A DNA stretch of 64,000 nt. Origin: Siphonodentalium dalli (Eukaryota > Mollusca > Scaphopoda > Gadilida > Siphonodentaliidae). Each line of letters begins with the position of its first letter. Within the stretch, counting starts at the first letter, position 1. A model generated the notes under the pieces. It ran no database searches. It was given only the letters and a program-made list of their open reading frames with translations, and was not told where the DNA came from. The DNA is taken from NCBI GenBank assembly GCA_032622095.1, contig CP136065.1:38939503-39003502 (forward strand), in the 5' to 3' direction. Position numbers and translations under genes: made by a program. Positions 1 through 10,646 of the stretch are shown here, one piece after another.

Positions 1-202
1 GTCATGGTTATGGAGTAGTTAGGCCATACACGTCGCAGCGTCTAGTCACATGTTTGCCCTCGTGTGGGGATATGCCCGTGTATAAGTTGTAAAATGAAAT
101 TTGAATATCTTGGCAGAAATGTTCGACCACTGTAAATTCCTTTGGCCTGTTTCATACAAATCTGGCCATTGACCAATTCGGCAACCGCCAACATAAACCA
201 GA

Positions 203-290
203 GTTGAGCTGAATCAACAAGCCACCGTTAGTGACCGCAATGGTTGTTTGCTGTCCGCTAAAACGTCATACGTTGGTGTGATATTCCGGC
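203..290. repeat. Dispersed repeat, copy 1
   Basis: This stretch is similar to 2550-2635 in the same orientation. Both contain a GATCAACAAGC-like block, a variable 30-base middle and a shared end reading TTGGTGTGATATTC. The copies lie about 2.35 kb apart and bracket the tandem-monomer element and the trinucleotide tract. I do not recognise the family. Bases 1-202 show nothing I can name. Confidence 0.5.
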
Positions 291-359
291 CCTCACAAGC
301 GGTATTTATTAACACCGGACATGTCACACAGACTCTAAAATATTCTAACAAATATCTAT

Positions 360-1042
360 TATATATATTGGAAGATCTGTCTGTGTGTGTGTCTGTCTGT
401 GTGTTCGCGATGGACTCGAAAACGGCCGAACCGATTATATATTTTGGAAGATCTGTCTGTGTGTGTGTCTGTCTGTGAGTTCGCGATGGACTCGAAAACG
501 GCCGAACCGATTTCGATGAAACTTGGTATGTGGGGGTATTTTCGGCCGGGAACTGGCATAGGCCTATTAATTTGCCCGTGCGACGTGACCTTGACCTTGA
601 AATCGGTAATTTCAAGGTCAAACGCCCGAATATCACGGGATTTCGATGAAACTTGGTATGTGGGGGTATTCTCGGCCGGGGAGTGACATAGGCTCATTAC
701 TTTGCCCGTGCGACGTGACCTTGACCTTGAAATCGGGTCAATTTAAGGTCAAATCGCCAATTTTGATTGGATTTCGACGAAATTTGATACATGGGGTTAC
801 GTTTGTCCATTGAGTGTTTTGGACGGGTCAAATCGTGACCCCGACCTCACCTTGACCTTCTAAATGATCAATTTAAGGTCAAATCGAGTAAAACCGGATG
901 GATTTCGACGGGCACGTTTGTCGGGTACTTTTGTCCGTGCAGTATTTGGACTGATCAAATCGTGACCCCATTTGACCTTGACCTTTAAAATGGACAATTC
1001 AAGGTCAAAGCCCGGACGAAGTCGGGTCACATTCTAGTATAT
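360..1042 (-). mobile_element. Tandem-monomer element with CCGACTTCGTCCGGGC terminus (copy 1)
   Basis: Two roughly 72-base units (361 and 434) share a CTGTCTGTGTGTG tract and a GCGATGGACTCGAAAACGG block. They are followed by about four monomers of 126-130 bases, each starting TTTCGATGAAACTTGG or a variant (about 513, 640, 770, 900). Each monomer carries TGACCTTGACCTT and an inverted AAGGTCA. The unit ends at GCCCGGACGAAGTCGGGT and TCTAGTATATATAT. The reverse complement of that end matches the left ends of the elements at 14027, 28540 and, more loosely, 37618, so this copy lies on the minus strand. Superfamily is unresolved. It has no coding capacity. Confidence 0.7.
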
Positions 1043-1057
1043 ATATATAATTCTATA

Positions 1058-1268
1058 TCAGCACCATCACCACCAACACCACCACCACCAAGATCATCAT
1101 CATCATCATCATAATCATCATCATCATCATCATCATCACCACCACCACCACACCATCATCACCATCAGCATCATCATAATCATCATCATCATCACCATCA
1201 TCATCATCAATATCAACATCAACATTATCATCATCACCACCACCGTCACCATAATCATCATCATATTA
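1058..1268. repeat. Imperfect (ATC/ACC)n trinucleotide tract
   Basis: About 210 bases of interrupted CAT/CAC trinucleotides follow directly after the AT-rich end of the preceding element. This is low-complexity DNA that would encode poly-His or Ile if translated, but no sensible ORF is present. Confidence 0.85.
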
Positions 1269-2549
1269 TACGATACAAGTCTTTTACTGAATGTATTCTC
1301 TCACTCAATTATAAAAGTATGCACTGGAACGGTTAATTGTTCATTTGGCTGGGTGTTGATGTAGCAAAAGCAGCTTAGAGACATGCGAAAAGATACAAGA
1401 GCAAATGATTTATACACTATGAGAATGAATGAATATATCACTGTTAAACAATATAAAAGTATTATATTTCTGGATTTTAGGCCCTTGGATGCATGTGTCT
1501 GTCGCCTGTGGTCCATTGCGGGACTCGTAGCCCGAAAGAATTACTCTTTTGTTTGTGTGTGGATGAATTTTTTTTTAATAATTATCTACATTGCCACCCG
1601 AACAAAAAATACAGATATTTGTCTGATCTTACATTGGTATTTTCTGAAAGTTCTGTGATTTTATGCATTCGGTGATGTTTTCTTATTCGTGCATATAATT
1701 ATATTAAGATTTTTTTCTTCTCTTGGGGTCATTGTTATTAAATACATATTATGTACTTGCTCGGGTGCGTGGAACTGATAATGTAGTATTCAGGCGCAGT
1801 GCCAACTGGAGGAATGTAACATTCTACTAATATCGGGGGAAATCTCAAGCAAATCAACAGTACCACTCCATAGAAAACATCGTCTGAACTACGCTCAATT
1901 GTAAATATTTACTTCTCGATTCGGAACGCAACTATCGGCGATAAGCAAACGAAAACGAGTTTGCCATCGAGAGTCCATCGCAGTCCCCCCCCCCACCCCA
2001 GGAGAACCGTGCAAATATTAAGAAATATCCTAATTTCTATTATTCAATAGTTTGTCTGGACGCAGGACCAATATATTGCTTCTCACAAGTGTCATGATGT
2101 CAATTTCCTGCGAAACTATTCTTTCATTATCAAAAAGTTCACAAATGTTCCATACCCAGGGGAGACATATTATGAACAAGACAATTGTTATAAATCACCG
2201 TAATATATGTTTCAAGAAAAGCAAATTAGAACCGAATGATTCGGAAATGTTTTTTTCACACTTGAAATTCGGTGTAACAATATATAGTGACCACTTCCGT
2301 TCCTCGTATTGTCCGAGTAATTTAAGTTCACGGAGAGTCAAACTTTTCGCCGCAGGCGCATGTATTGGTGACATGCTACCTGAATACATTAGTACACCTA
2401 ACTAACCATATCATACACCGATGGTCTTCCTCGTGCATGGAGCACTTCAGTTTGCATTATCATGTACGTCATTGTTTGCAGAAACTGTTGTCCATCGTGT
2501 TGGTCGCCTCGGGTTGAAACCTGGAAAGCGATTTAGGATATAGCACCAT
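1269..2549. other. Non-coding stretch, nothing recognised
   Basis: The longest open frame is 117 codons (2052-2405, plus). It shows no recognisable motif, signal peptide or composition bias, and I take it as chance. A short C-run lies near 1985. Confidence 0.5.
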
Positions 2550-2635
2550 GGTTGATCTGGATCAACAAGCGACCATTGGAGACCATTATGTTTGTTCTCT
2601 AAAACGTCAACAGTTGGTGTGATATTCTTTCGTAT
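2550..2635. repeat. Dispersed repeat, copy 2
   Basis: Matches 203-290 in direct orientation, with the shared GATCAACAAGC and TTGGTGTGATATTC blocks. It lies about 180 bases upstream of the ORF1-like gene. Confidence 0.5.
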
Positions 2636-2813
2636 ATTTAGCCCAATCCACAAAACTCGAGAATGGCATCTAGACACTTAACTATAAGAGAACATTATAT
2701 GTAGAAGAGTATATAAATTCTAATAATTAATTCACAAATATGCATCAGTCACACGATCAGTCAATTCACCACACGGTCGGACCACCAGAGAGTTAGGATC
2801 GCCACCTCTCAGG

Positions 2814-3602
2814 ATGACTACGCCACCGAAAATCCCGAATGCTATCACAACAATGCTGGACTCCATGCATGTCGCGCCTTGTGTGAGCTGGTCACCCCAT
2901 GCACACAAAGGCGGATACCAGTTGGTTTTGGACTTCCAGTCCTGCCCGGCAAATCCCTCATCAGGGCTCTCTACCGGGAGAGGTCTGGAAACTACCAAAC
3001 CAGCTAGGAAGAAGCGAAAGAAAAAGACTCCATCCAGGAAAAAGAGAGACACAGAGAGATTGGCTGCGTGGAAAAAGAGGAAATCGACTGATGCCACACC
3101 AGGCGACACCTCCCGCGCAGCCGAGATCGATTCACCGCCCGAAGTGGTAATGGACTCCCCATCGCCACGGATAGACGCGGACATCTCCTTTTTCAACCCG
3201 AAGACGCCGGATTACACCGAACCGGAGTCTTCACCTGCCTCTCCTACATCAAACGAAGCACCAACATCCGACACCGAAGATACATCCGACTCCGAAGACA
3301 CTTCCGACTCCGAAGACACATCTGACTCCAACCCCGAAGACACATCTGACTCCAACCCCGACGACACATCTGATTCCGACTCTGACTGCGACGACACATC
3401 CGACTCCGAAAAAGAAGAAAGACAAAAGAACTTAATGGAAATTGTAGCGAGAGCACAAGAAGCAGTAAGACAAGCCGATTTAATGCAAGCCGAAACCGAA
3501 AAGATCATGAATCGTCCGACTCCAAGTTTGCAAACATCACCATCCGAACCACCGCCAAAAAAGAGAAAGAGAAATAAAAAGAAACAAAACAACCGCCGCT
3601 AA
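2814..3602 (+). CDS. ORF1-like basic/acidic nuclear protein, probably retrotransposon-derived
   Basis: 262 residues from the first ATG of the frame. In order: an N-terminal segment with WSPHAHKGGYQLVLDF (about 25-42); a Lys/Arg-rich stretch with KKKTPSRKKRD (about 66-95); a Ser/Pro-rich linker; six E/D-DTSDS acidic repeats (about 154-200), which look like casein-kinase-2 substrates; a helix-prone segment RAQEAVRQADLMQAE; and a C-terminal basic tail (about 248-262) resembling a nuclear localisation signal. A KTPSRKKRD-type basic block is familiar from ORF1 proteins of some invertebrate LINEs, and a second ATG frame opens 58 bases after the stop, as an ORF2 would. I infer a LINE ORF1 whose ORF2 is lost. 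A domesticated or host low-complexity nuclear protein is the alternative. No nucleic-acid-binding zinc knuckle is visible. Confidence 0.5.
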   Translation: MTTPPKIPNAITTMLDSMHVAPCVSWSPHAHKGGYQLVLDFQSCPANPSSGLSTGRGLETTKPARKKRKKKTPSRKKRDTERLAAWKKRKSTDATPGDTSRAAEIDSPPEVVMDSPSPRIDADISFFNPKTPDYTEPESSPASPTSNEAPTSDTEDTSDSEDTSDSEDTSDSNPEDTSDSNPDDTSDSDSDCDDTSDSEKEERQKNLMEIVARAQEAVRQADLMQAETEKIMNRPTPSLQTSPSEPPPKKRKRNKKKQNNRR

Positions 3603-3660
3603 GACTCCTCCACCACGCTTTCGCCGCCTTGCCTCCAACCACAACACCTACGACAGCCAA

Positions 3661-3789
3661 CATGTTCGATTTTCATCGGAAAAAACCAAGGAAGGGTGAA
3701 GGGACTTGCACACTGCAGTCCGACCACCCTACCCGGCCTTCGGCCGGAAACGACTCAACAACAAATATGCATCGTATTGAAAACTGGAC
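3661..3789 (+). pseudogene. Possible start of a LINE ORF2, cut short
   Basis: An ATG frame begins 58 bases after the ORF1-like stop, starting MFDFHRKKPRKGEG, and runs 42 codons to a TAA. The position fits the start of ORF2, but no endonuclease motif is reached. The sequence beyond about 3795 looks unrelated, so the element is probably deleted here. This is inference from position only. Confidence 0.3.
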
Positions 3790-3795
3790 ATAATA

Positions 3796-4230
3796 TTCAT
3801 ATGGGAACACCGTTCATTTCGTTAGTAGCGCCCCACATTTTCTTTTCTGATGGGACAGGGGGGGGGGGGCAACAATTCCAACCAAAGATATCTAAGATTG
3901 GACAAATTCTAGGATTGGAAAATTTACTGAATATTCAAAATATTCGAATCATGGTTAGCACATTAAATTATTTCAACTATTATAGAAGCAAATTAACCCA
4001 TGCATTTTGGGTGTGAAGTTTGTAATTGCTGTTTTCTTCTGGCCTTAAAAAATATGCAACATAGCGATTTGCGTACCATAGTTTTTATAATCTTTGTTGA
4101 AGAAACAACTATATCAGGAAGATGAGACAGACAGATATAATACAAGACACACGTATTAATTTAGTTAGCGTAACGATACATGGGAACATTGATTAATCTT
4201 GCACTCATATTTGCAATGCCATAGTCCCTT
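3796..4230. other. Non-coding stretch with a poly(G) run and TTGGAA-type words
   Basis: A run of about 12 G sits near 3860. Around 3890-3960 there are several ATTGGA/TTGGAA words reminiscent of the dispersed repeat at 18989-19262, but the match is too weak to call. No gene is seen. Confidence 0.4.
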
Positions 4231-5289
4231 GTGACTATGGCATTGACAGTCTGTTCTCTACAAACTTTCACGATTAAAGACCAAATCATTGAACAGGTTG
4301 ATCATTTTAAATACCTCGGAACGAAATTCCACAAAAGAGGAACTTTCGCAATGGAAAGGAATCTAAGATGCCAATCCGCGAAAAAGGCGATGTACGCATT
4401 ACTCAATAAAGCCCGTTATAATAAGCTCACTATAAAAAGTATCCTGGAGATCTACGAAAAATCGATTGTACCAATCATGACTTATGGAGCGGAGGTGTGG
4501 GGCTATGAAAACCTAACATGCTTTGAAAAACTGGAATTATGGTTCTTGAAATTCGCACTTAAACTGAAAAAGTCCACACCGAATGCTTTCATTTATGGGG
4601 AACTTGGAATGTGTCCCATAACAGTGAAAATCAAAACCCGTTCCCTCTCGTACTGGGCTAAGCTAATCTCTATGCCGACTAATAGATTACCACCTATGTT
4701 GTATTATGTTATGTATTGTTTATATTGTGAAAATGTTTTTAATAATTCATTGATTATTGGTATTCGAGATACCCTTAATTGCCTCGGTATGAGTATTGTC
4801 TGGACCAACCAACAAGTTCTAAGCATAAAAAGCTTTAACCGCACAATTTCTGGCAAACTACGCGACGTATACATACAAGAATGGTGGACCACAATATCTA
4901 AATCAAGCAAGTACGCATTTTACCGGATTATAAAGCCCAACTTTGAAACAGAGAATTATCTAACCCTAGATGATAACAGATTAGTTAACTATATTATGGC
5001 CTTCCGGACAAGAAACCACAAACTCCCATTTGAACATGGTACTTGGACAAATACGGATTACTCAGACCGAATTTGCACACTATGTAATCTTGAAATCGGC
5101 GACGAATATCACATGGTAATGAAATGTAGGGAACTTAATGAACTTAGAATAAAATACCTGAAACCCTACTACTACCAGAGACCTAACACTCACAAACTAG
5201 CCGCTCTTTTCAACTCCCGAAATCAAAAGACAGTTAAAAATCTATCAGTTTTTATTAAGAAGATCCTAGAAATATTCAGGTCCGCCTGA
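4231..5289 (+). CDS. 5'-truncated LINE ORF2, reverse transcriptase thumb and C-terminal domain
   Basis: The frame is open for 352 codons but opens at a GTG just after an in-frame stop, so the real N-terminus was lost on insertion. Visible parts: the end of the RT palm/thumb (VDHFKYLGTKF, about 24-34), the IVPIMTYGAEVWGYE block (about 85-99) typical of non-LTR retrotransposons, and a C-terminal zinc knuckle C-x2-C-x8-H-x4-C in CTLCNLEIGDEYHMVMKC (about 285). The YADD catalytic loop and the endonuclease are absent, so the product cannot retrotranspose. The frame has no internal stop, suggesting a fairly young insertion. The 3' UTR (5290-5478) ends in GAATAAACTAATTGAATTGA, a short ATTGA tail as expected for target-primed insertion. 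I/Jockey/CR1-like clade; exact clade not decidable by eye. Confidence 0.85.
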   Translation: MTMALTVCSLQTFTIKDQIIEQVDHFKYLGTKFHKRGTFAMERNLRCQSAKKAMYALLNKARYNKLTIKSILEIYEKSIVPIMTYGAEVWGYENLTCFEKLELWFLKFALKLKKSTPNAFIYGELGMCPITVKIKTRSLSYWAKLISMPTNRLPPMLYYVMYCLYCENVFNNSLIIGIRDTLNCLGMSIVWTNQQVLSIKSFNRTISGKLRDVYIQEWWTTISKSSKYAFYRIIKPNFETENYLTLDDNRLVNYIMAFRTRNHKLPFEHGTWTNTDYSDRICTLCNLEIGDEYHMVMKCRELNELRIKYLKPYYYQRPNTHKLAALFNSRNQKTVKNLSVFIKKILEIFRSA

Positions 5290-5478
5290 GGCTTATTACC
5301 ACCCGCCTGACATATTGAAACAACCGAATACCGTCCAACATTTCTATATTCTATTATTATGCCATATATAATATATACATGTATACCTGTACTGAAATAT
5401 ATTTTATATTATACCCATATATTTCTGTAATGTCTAAATTTGACGATCAGAATAAACTAATTGAATTGAATTGAATTT
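5290..5478 (+). mobile_element. LINE 3' UTR and ATTGA tail
   Basis: AT-rich sequence downstream of the LINE stop, ending in tandem ATTGA units after an AATAAA-like signal near 5453. It marks the 3' end of the truncated LINE. Confidence 0.65.
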
Positions 5479-7363
5479 GTGATCTAGAATCTCACTTGGG
5501 CCGCCAGTTTCTAAAGAGATAAGTATATATTGTTATTCCACTGGCGATTCGGTGACATAATTTGCGTATACGATTTACTAAACAAATGGTCAGTCATGAC
5601 TCGTTTGAAATAGACATAGTTTGCACAATATTACTGAAACCGGTTTAAGAGGTTTATTTTTCGCGCAATATGTCCGCTTCTTGCGAAATCGCTGTCAAAA
5701 ATTATCTGTCTGCCACCTCGCATTCAGGAGGGCGATAATTTGCTCGTTGGTCGGCGAGAATATAGTCTGATAATTGTCGAATTCTCGCCAATTTCCGTGT
5801 CAACCACCAGCATGTCAGTCTCGCATATGTTTTTCGCAAACAAACCACATCAAAACAAACCTCATTTAGACGAATAATTGAGTATAATGGTGCTTCGGTT
5901 GTGAGAGTTAGACACATTGGTGCTTACGTCACTTGAACCGTCGGGGTAAGGAATCTACAGGGGGAAGGGGGGGGGCATAAAATATCACAGCGCTTTTAGC
6001 CATGTTTTTCCCAAAACGTTGTACAAATATATAATGTACATATTACCTCATGTTTAGCTATTCAGTACATGCAAGGTTGGTGTCAGACATTTGCAGAATG
6101 AGGTCCTCGGAGGGTAAATTTAGTAATGATATCCTGCACAGCGGACTAGCATCACCAAATTCACCCTCTTGGAACCTCATAATGTTTATGCCTCAACTAC
6201 TATGAGAGACCTTATATGATCAGATTGGAATTCCCCAGTTGAAGTTGGTGATGTGCGGATCATGTGCCCCGATTAGTCACCTTGATTATGCATTTCATCT
6301 TCTGCAAATTAGGGGAAATTGGGCAAAGCGCACGTTATATAGAAACTGAACAGATGGGAAAGGTACATAAAACAATGTTAATTTGAGAATATAGACACCC
6401 GTACATACACGAAGACATAATACTAGCAACAACATTCGGTACCCAACCTTCAGAGACATATCACCAACAGTCTGGCCTCAGCTGCGTCCTCATCTGCGCA
6501 ACAACACAACCATGTCAACGGGCTCTGAGACTCACACATGAGTGTAAGTTGGGGAGCCCCGACCGACCTTAAGTCAACCGGCCGGCATTGCACACCCTTC
6601 CTAGAGTTGAGCCCGTAGTATAAGCCCTGACTACAACAGACTAAGGCAACGGAGTTCATGCATGCACCAACTTGGACACTAGTTCACAACAAACCACTAA
6701 ATAAAAAGATATCAACTAAGTTAAACAAACATAACTCGTATTACAATCAAGGTAAGTCTTCTCGCTGGTCCGCTTTTGGAATGGGGGGGGGAGTCTTTGC
6801 TTCCTGCTAGGGTGGCATGTAACCCATACTCCACAAGCAAGCATCAAATGACTAGAAAACACTCACAACCAAACTCAACAAACGCTATTCAGCGGCACTA
6901 TATCACTCAACCGTGGGTTGTAGGAGAGGGCTTACAGCCCTTTCAAATCTTCCCGGGGGATCTTCCCAATCCCAAACTCCAAACTCTGCTGAATATAGAC
7001 ACTTCCCGGAGGGTGAATATGATGACGCTAGCCCGCTGTGTGGGATAGCGTCACCTCATTCCGAAAATGTCAGACAAACTATATATCCAGACTTGAGCAC
7101 ATATTAATTTGAGATAATGGATCCAGCGTATTCGGCGTTAGCGTTAACGTCAAAGTTAATATTAGGAAAACGTTATGTTGCATCAATTTAATTGAAACAT
7201 CAATTCGACTTTCAAGAAAAGCTCAGCATACAAGTATATGTTCACCTAATTGTCATGGTAATATGGAGCTATGAGAATATTATATCCGAAATATCGTGCG
7301 TTGAAACAGCAATGCCAAATGTCATCAATCCCGTGTTTTACAGAGCCATGCATGCCTAAACCT

Positions 7364-7365
<2 letters not shown>
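5479..7365. other. Non-coding stretch
   Basis: No convincing gene. There is a G-rich run near 5960-5978. An imperfect inverted repeat lies at 6097-6183: the arms begin ATGAGGTCC and end AACCTCAT and share GAGGGTAAATTTA/AAATTCACCCTC. Open frames of 60-90 codons at 5702, 6450, 6776 and 6913 have no recognisable features. Confidence 0.45.

Positions 7366-7399
<34 letters not shown>
7366..7399. repeat. (TA)n microsatellite
   Basis: An uninterrupted TA dinucleotide run of about 30 bases. Confidence 0.9.
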
Positions 7400-7401
<2 letters not shown>

Positions 7402-7468
7402 CGTACCGTGCCTCTGCTTGTTTCTAAGAAATATAAAGAGCGTTATTTAATTCGACAAATAAAGTCAG

Positions 7469-7620
7469 TTAAAGGTTCACAAACCGACTCGATGGTCCCC
7501 ATATCATCATGTTCCAACAACAACAACATTTCTTGAAATGCCACTTCAGATATCAGAATCGATTAATTGCCAAAACTAATGCTAACCACTGTCAACTATT
7601 TATGAATGGACATGGATCTT
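7469..7620 (+). mobile_element. Fragment of TTAA/GGTACTCAATCCGA MITE family
   Basis: Begins TTAAAGGTTCAC and shares GGTCCCCATATNATCA, TCCAACAACAACA, TTGAAATG-C-CTTCAG and TCAGAATCGATTAATTGCC with 43783-44327 and 63904-64000. Only the first 150 bases or so of the family are present. Confidence 0.65.
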
Positions 7621-9034
7621 TCGAGATTCCAAAGTCTGTCTACATAATTTGGAAGGAGGCATAAGATAGGTTGACACAGGTATGAAATATTGATATACGG
7701 GCTTCAAATGCTCTGAAAAATACATCCCACGACACAGCCATTTTCAGCTGTTTTCATTATTCGCACTGTAGAGAAACAAACGCTCTTTGTTTCTACCATC
7801 TCAGGAATTGACTAACGCACCAAACGCGGAGCTCTCTTTTTTGTTCCATGCTACATAAAAGGCTGTTTTTGTTTGAGACCCAAACATCGTGTTCAAATTT
7901 TATTTTTATGACTGCAATGCGTCTTTCTGGAACATATATTGCTCACATGCAGAAAGGTAGTTCAAGTATTTATCGATCTATTTTGATGCCGGGGAAAATT
8001 CAAAAGCAAATATTATTAGGTGAATTTTGGAGCGCAAACCACCAAGTGGCTTTAATGTGATAATGGAACAAATATGTAATTATCTGGCGGGTAGGTTTGG
8101 GAGCTTGTTCCATTTGATTGTTGGTGTATTCGTTTTTTAATTTTTTATTATTTTTCAAAAGTAGACCAAGTGTTGTAATTCCAGAAAATAATGCCCATAA
8201 ATAAATTTATAGTAAACATAAAAACTTAGCCCGCCGGCATGCAGTAAAATTTTAGGACTGTTTATTATATCGATATGCCTGTTTTCCGGACACCTGCTTC
8301 ATATATTGCTGCGTAGATTTTTCATAGAAATATCCATGCAATCAACTTAACCTCCCTAGCTCATAACTGTACATCTTCAATGATCTACATGTACATTAAG
8401 TTAGAATGTGTACGTTGATGAAAATGCATGCATAGCTACACCATATTCAGCTGTACTACACGGTATTGCACATAATGGGGCAGGTAGTTATCAACTACTT
8501 GTGAAATATTCATGGATTATGACGCTCGATAATAACCCCTATTAGTGCTCAGACACCAGGTTTTACTACCTAATTATGGCGTATATCAATTTACAAACAA
8601 GGATAATGCTTAATGGGCTGTTAAAACCCCATTACGCAAGAAATAAATGTTACTCGGAAAGTTGCGGTACACAAAATGATCTTGGAACGAGGGTATAGAA
8701 CTGGAATTAAATTAGAGTTATCCCGTGAGATAATCCGTTAGATTGCTAATTACTTTCCTAACAGGATTATGTCAAGCCTCTTCATCTTTCCGACCAGTAC
8801 AGGTATTTCGCGACTCGAGTGCTACCTCTGTGTGTAGTGTGTGGAGAACATATTAGTCCAAATTAGTTAAGTACCAACAAAAATAAAAATGGAAAATACA
8901 TTCTCGACTTGGATTTCCGTTATAGATGCATTCGTCGTTTTAGACGTTTTCGTTGCTATAATTTGAGTAAAGAGCACCAGACCCTGAACGAATCTGACAA
9001 AATTACCCAGATACACGAGTCAAGTTAGATTGCT
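7621..9034. other. Non-coding stretch
   Basis: No gene recognised. It contains one AACGCTCTTT word (7779-7788) of the set discussed in the findings. The 70-codon frame at 7848 is not supported. Confidence 0.45.
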
Positions 9035-9100
9035 TCCGCGCTTGTCGAGATTAGAACCAGATTCGCCATGCGCATTAGCGACTGAGCCACACAGGGAGCA
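9035..9100 (-). repeat. tRNA-like (SINE head or tRNA relic)
   Basis: On the minus strand TGGCTCAGTCG (about 9079-9089) fits the RNA polymerase III A box, and GGTTCTAATCTC (about 9048-9059) resembles a B box with changes in the core. The spacing of about 30 bases is normal for a tRNA. The T-stem is poor and the acceptor stem does not close at the right distance, so this is more likely a tRNA-derived SINE head than a working tRNA. No second copy was found in the window. Confidence 0.4.
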
Positions 9101-9849
9101 TTCAACATAAAACTTATAACACTTTTATGTTAAATACCCGCTGTCCGATTGTCTGCAGACAAAATAAAAATAAAAAATATTTTTAATCACCAAGCAGGCA
9201 TCATGAAATTCCACAAACTCATCCATAAGTAATACATCGAGAACGATCACAGCAACTCATTATTGGGAACACTTGTTAGTATCTATAACGCGTATATATA
9301 GGCGACCGAACCATGAACGCTCTTTATGTGAGGTGATAATTGGAATGCATGCTAGGCTGACGATCGAAGGTCCACAAAAGCAGCTGTCATATTTACGTTG
9401 AAAACGAGTACAAAATATTGTAACTGAGAACGCTCTTTATTATTGACCACTGTCGGGAAACGAAAGCACGAACGCTCTTCATCAGAGACTATCTTTGGAA
9501 TGTTTGCTCGTTTGACAAAATTTACAAAGTGTTAAAATTTCCTCTTTTTTTTGTGTCGAAAGTCGATATCTGACCATTGAAACCTATATTAATGGGCAAA
9601 TTGTATGATCTATTTCCCCAGAGAAGAATTCAACATCGCATTAACATTATTACTTTTTTTTAATTTGGAGGTCCGAACCCATGTATACACCTTTGACTAC
9701 TTTAACCACTTAAACCTGATATATCATGTTCTGATCAGCACTTTACTATATTCTCATGAGATGATGAGAGCAAATGAACGACATTATAGAAGAATATGCC
9801 GATAATAATTTTGGTACTCATTTTTCACTCTGTTTTACATCAATTTTGT
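9101..9849. other. Non-coding stretch with clustered AACGCTCTT words
   Basis: AACGCTCTT occurs at 9316, 9429 and 9471. Otherwise AT-rich sequence; open frames at 9605 and 9774 are short and not supported. Confidence 0.45.
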
Positions 9850-10247
9850 TTAACCCTTTACCCAACATAACGGCCCTGTGCCAATGCATTCTCTTATATA
9901 TGCGAGTCGACCATAGGTCACCTCGCATATATAAGAGAATGCATTGGCTTAACACATTAAAAATTATAAAATTGTTAAAGAATGTAAGAAAAAATGGTAA
10001 AAAGTGTTAAAAAAAGATTTTTGTAGGCCAATGCATTCTCTTATATATGCGAGGCGACCTATGGTCGACTCGCATATATAAGAGAATGCATTGGCACAGG
10101 GCTAACTGTAACTATCACAATGTGGTCAAGGAGCCGGTTCCAATGATATCCATATTTGTATGGTTCTATTGAGACAGACCGAAGATATTTTAGGCTGTTG
10201 AAGCTTTATTTGGCCGGTTTTGGCCGGTTTGTTGGGTAAAGGATTAA
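9850..10247 (+). mobile_element. TTAA-flanked double-hairpin MITE, copy 1
   Basis: Flanked by TTAA on both sides. The terminal inverted repeats read CCCTTTACCCAACA and TGTTGGGTAAAGGA. Inside are two 67-base near-perfect hairpins (9881-9947 and 10028-10094), each with a 25-bp stem reading CCAATGCATTCTCTTATATA then TGCGA and an asymmetric loop. The second hairpin is the reverse complement of the first with one mismatch. An A-rich spacer of 80 bases separates them. The right third (10095-10240) is unique sequence ending in two TTGGCCGGTTT units. TTAA target sites and CCC-starting termini fit the piggyBac superfamily; no transposase is present, so it is non-autonomous. Confidence 0.85.
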
Positions 10248-10369
10248 ACATGTTTGATTTCACTTTATGTGTTCTCTCACAAATTACTACTTCTATAGCG
10301 TAGTGATAACGGGAAATTCTTCGATGGCCTTGCCCACGTCCAGCTTAGACAAATTGTAACTATAACTGT

Positions 10370-10646
10370 TTAACTCTTCGTGATTGGGAGCTGCGCTGGT
10401 GAATCGTTAAAGATCCGGTGCCAGCAGGTGCCAGTGCATTTTCTTATATATGCGAGTTTCCCATAAGGACCTCGCATATATAACATAATGCACTGGTTTA
10501 CAAGGTATAGGTAAATAGTGTTAGGTCAATGTTTGCTCATACATATATGAGAGGCTCCCTATATATTGGCCGGAGACTCGCATATATAAGAGAATGCATT
10601 GGTACATGGTTAAAATTGCAGAAAGCTAAAGTCACGGAAGGGTTAA
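10370..10646. mobile_element. Divergent relative of the TTAA double-hairpin MITE
   Basis: TTAA flanks both ends, with degenerate termini TTAACTCTTCGTGA and TCACGGAAGGGTTAA. It contains a hairpin at 10432-10497 (CCAGTGCATT...AATGCACTGG) and a second degraded one at 10528-10601, with the same TTATATATGCGAG core. It sits 122 bases from copy 1. It is either an old member or a sister subfamily. Confidence 0.7.

Noticed and set aside
3212..3592. 126-codon minus-strand frame rich in Ser and Val
   Set aside because: Shadow of the DTSDS repeats of the ORF1-like gene.
9035..9100. Functional tRNA gene on the minus strand
   Set aside because: A and B boxes are recognisable but the T-stem and acceptor stem do not form at normal distances.
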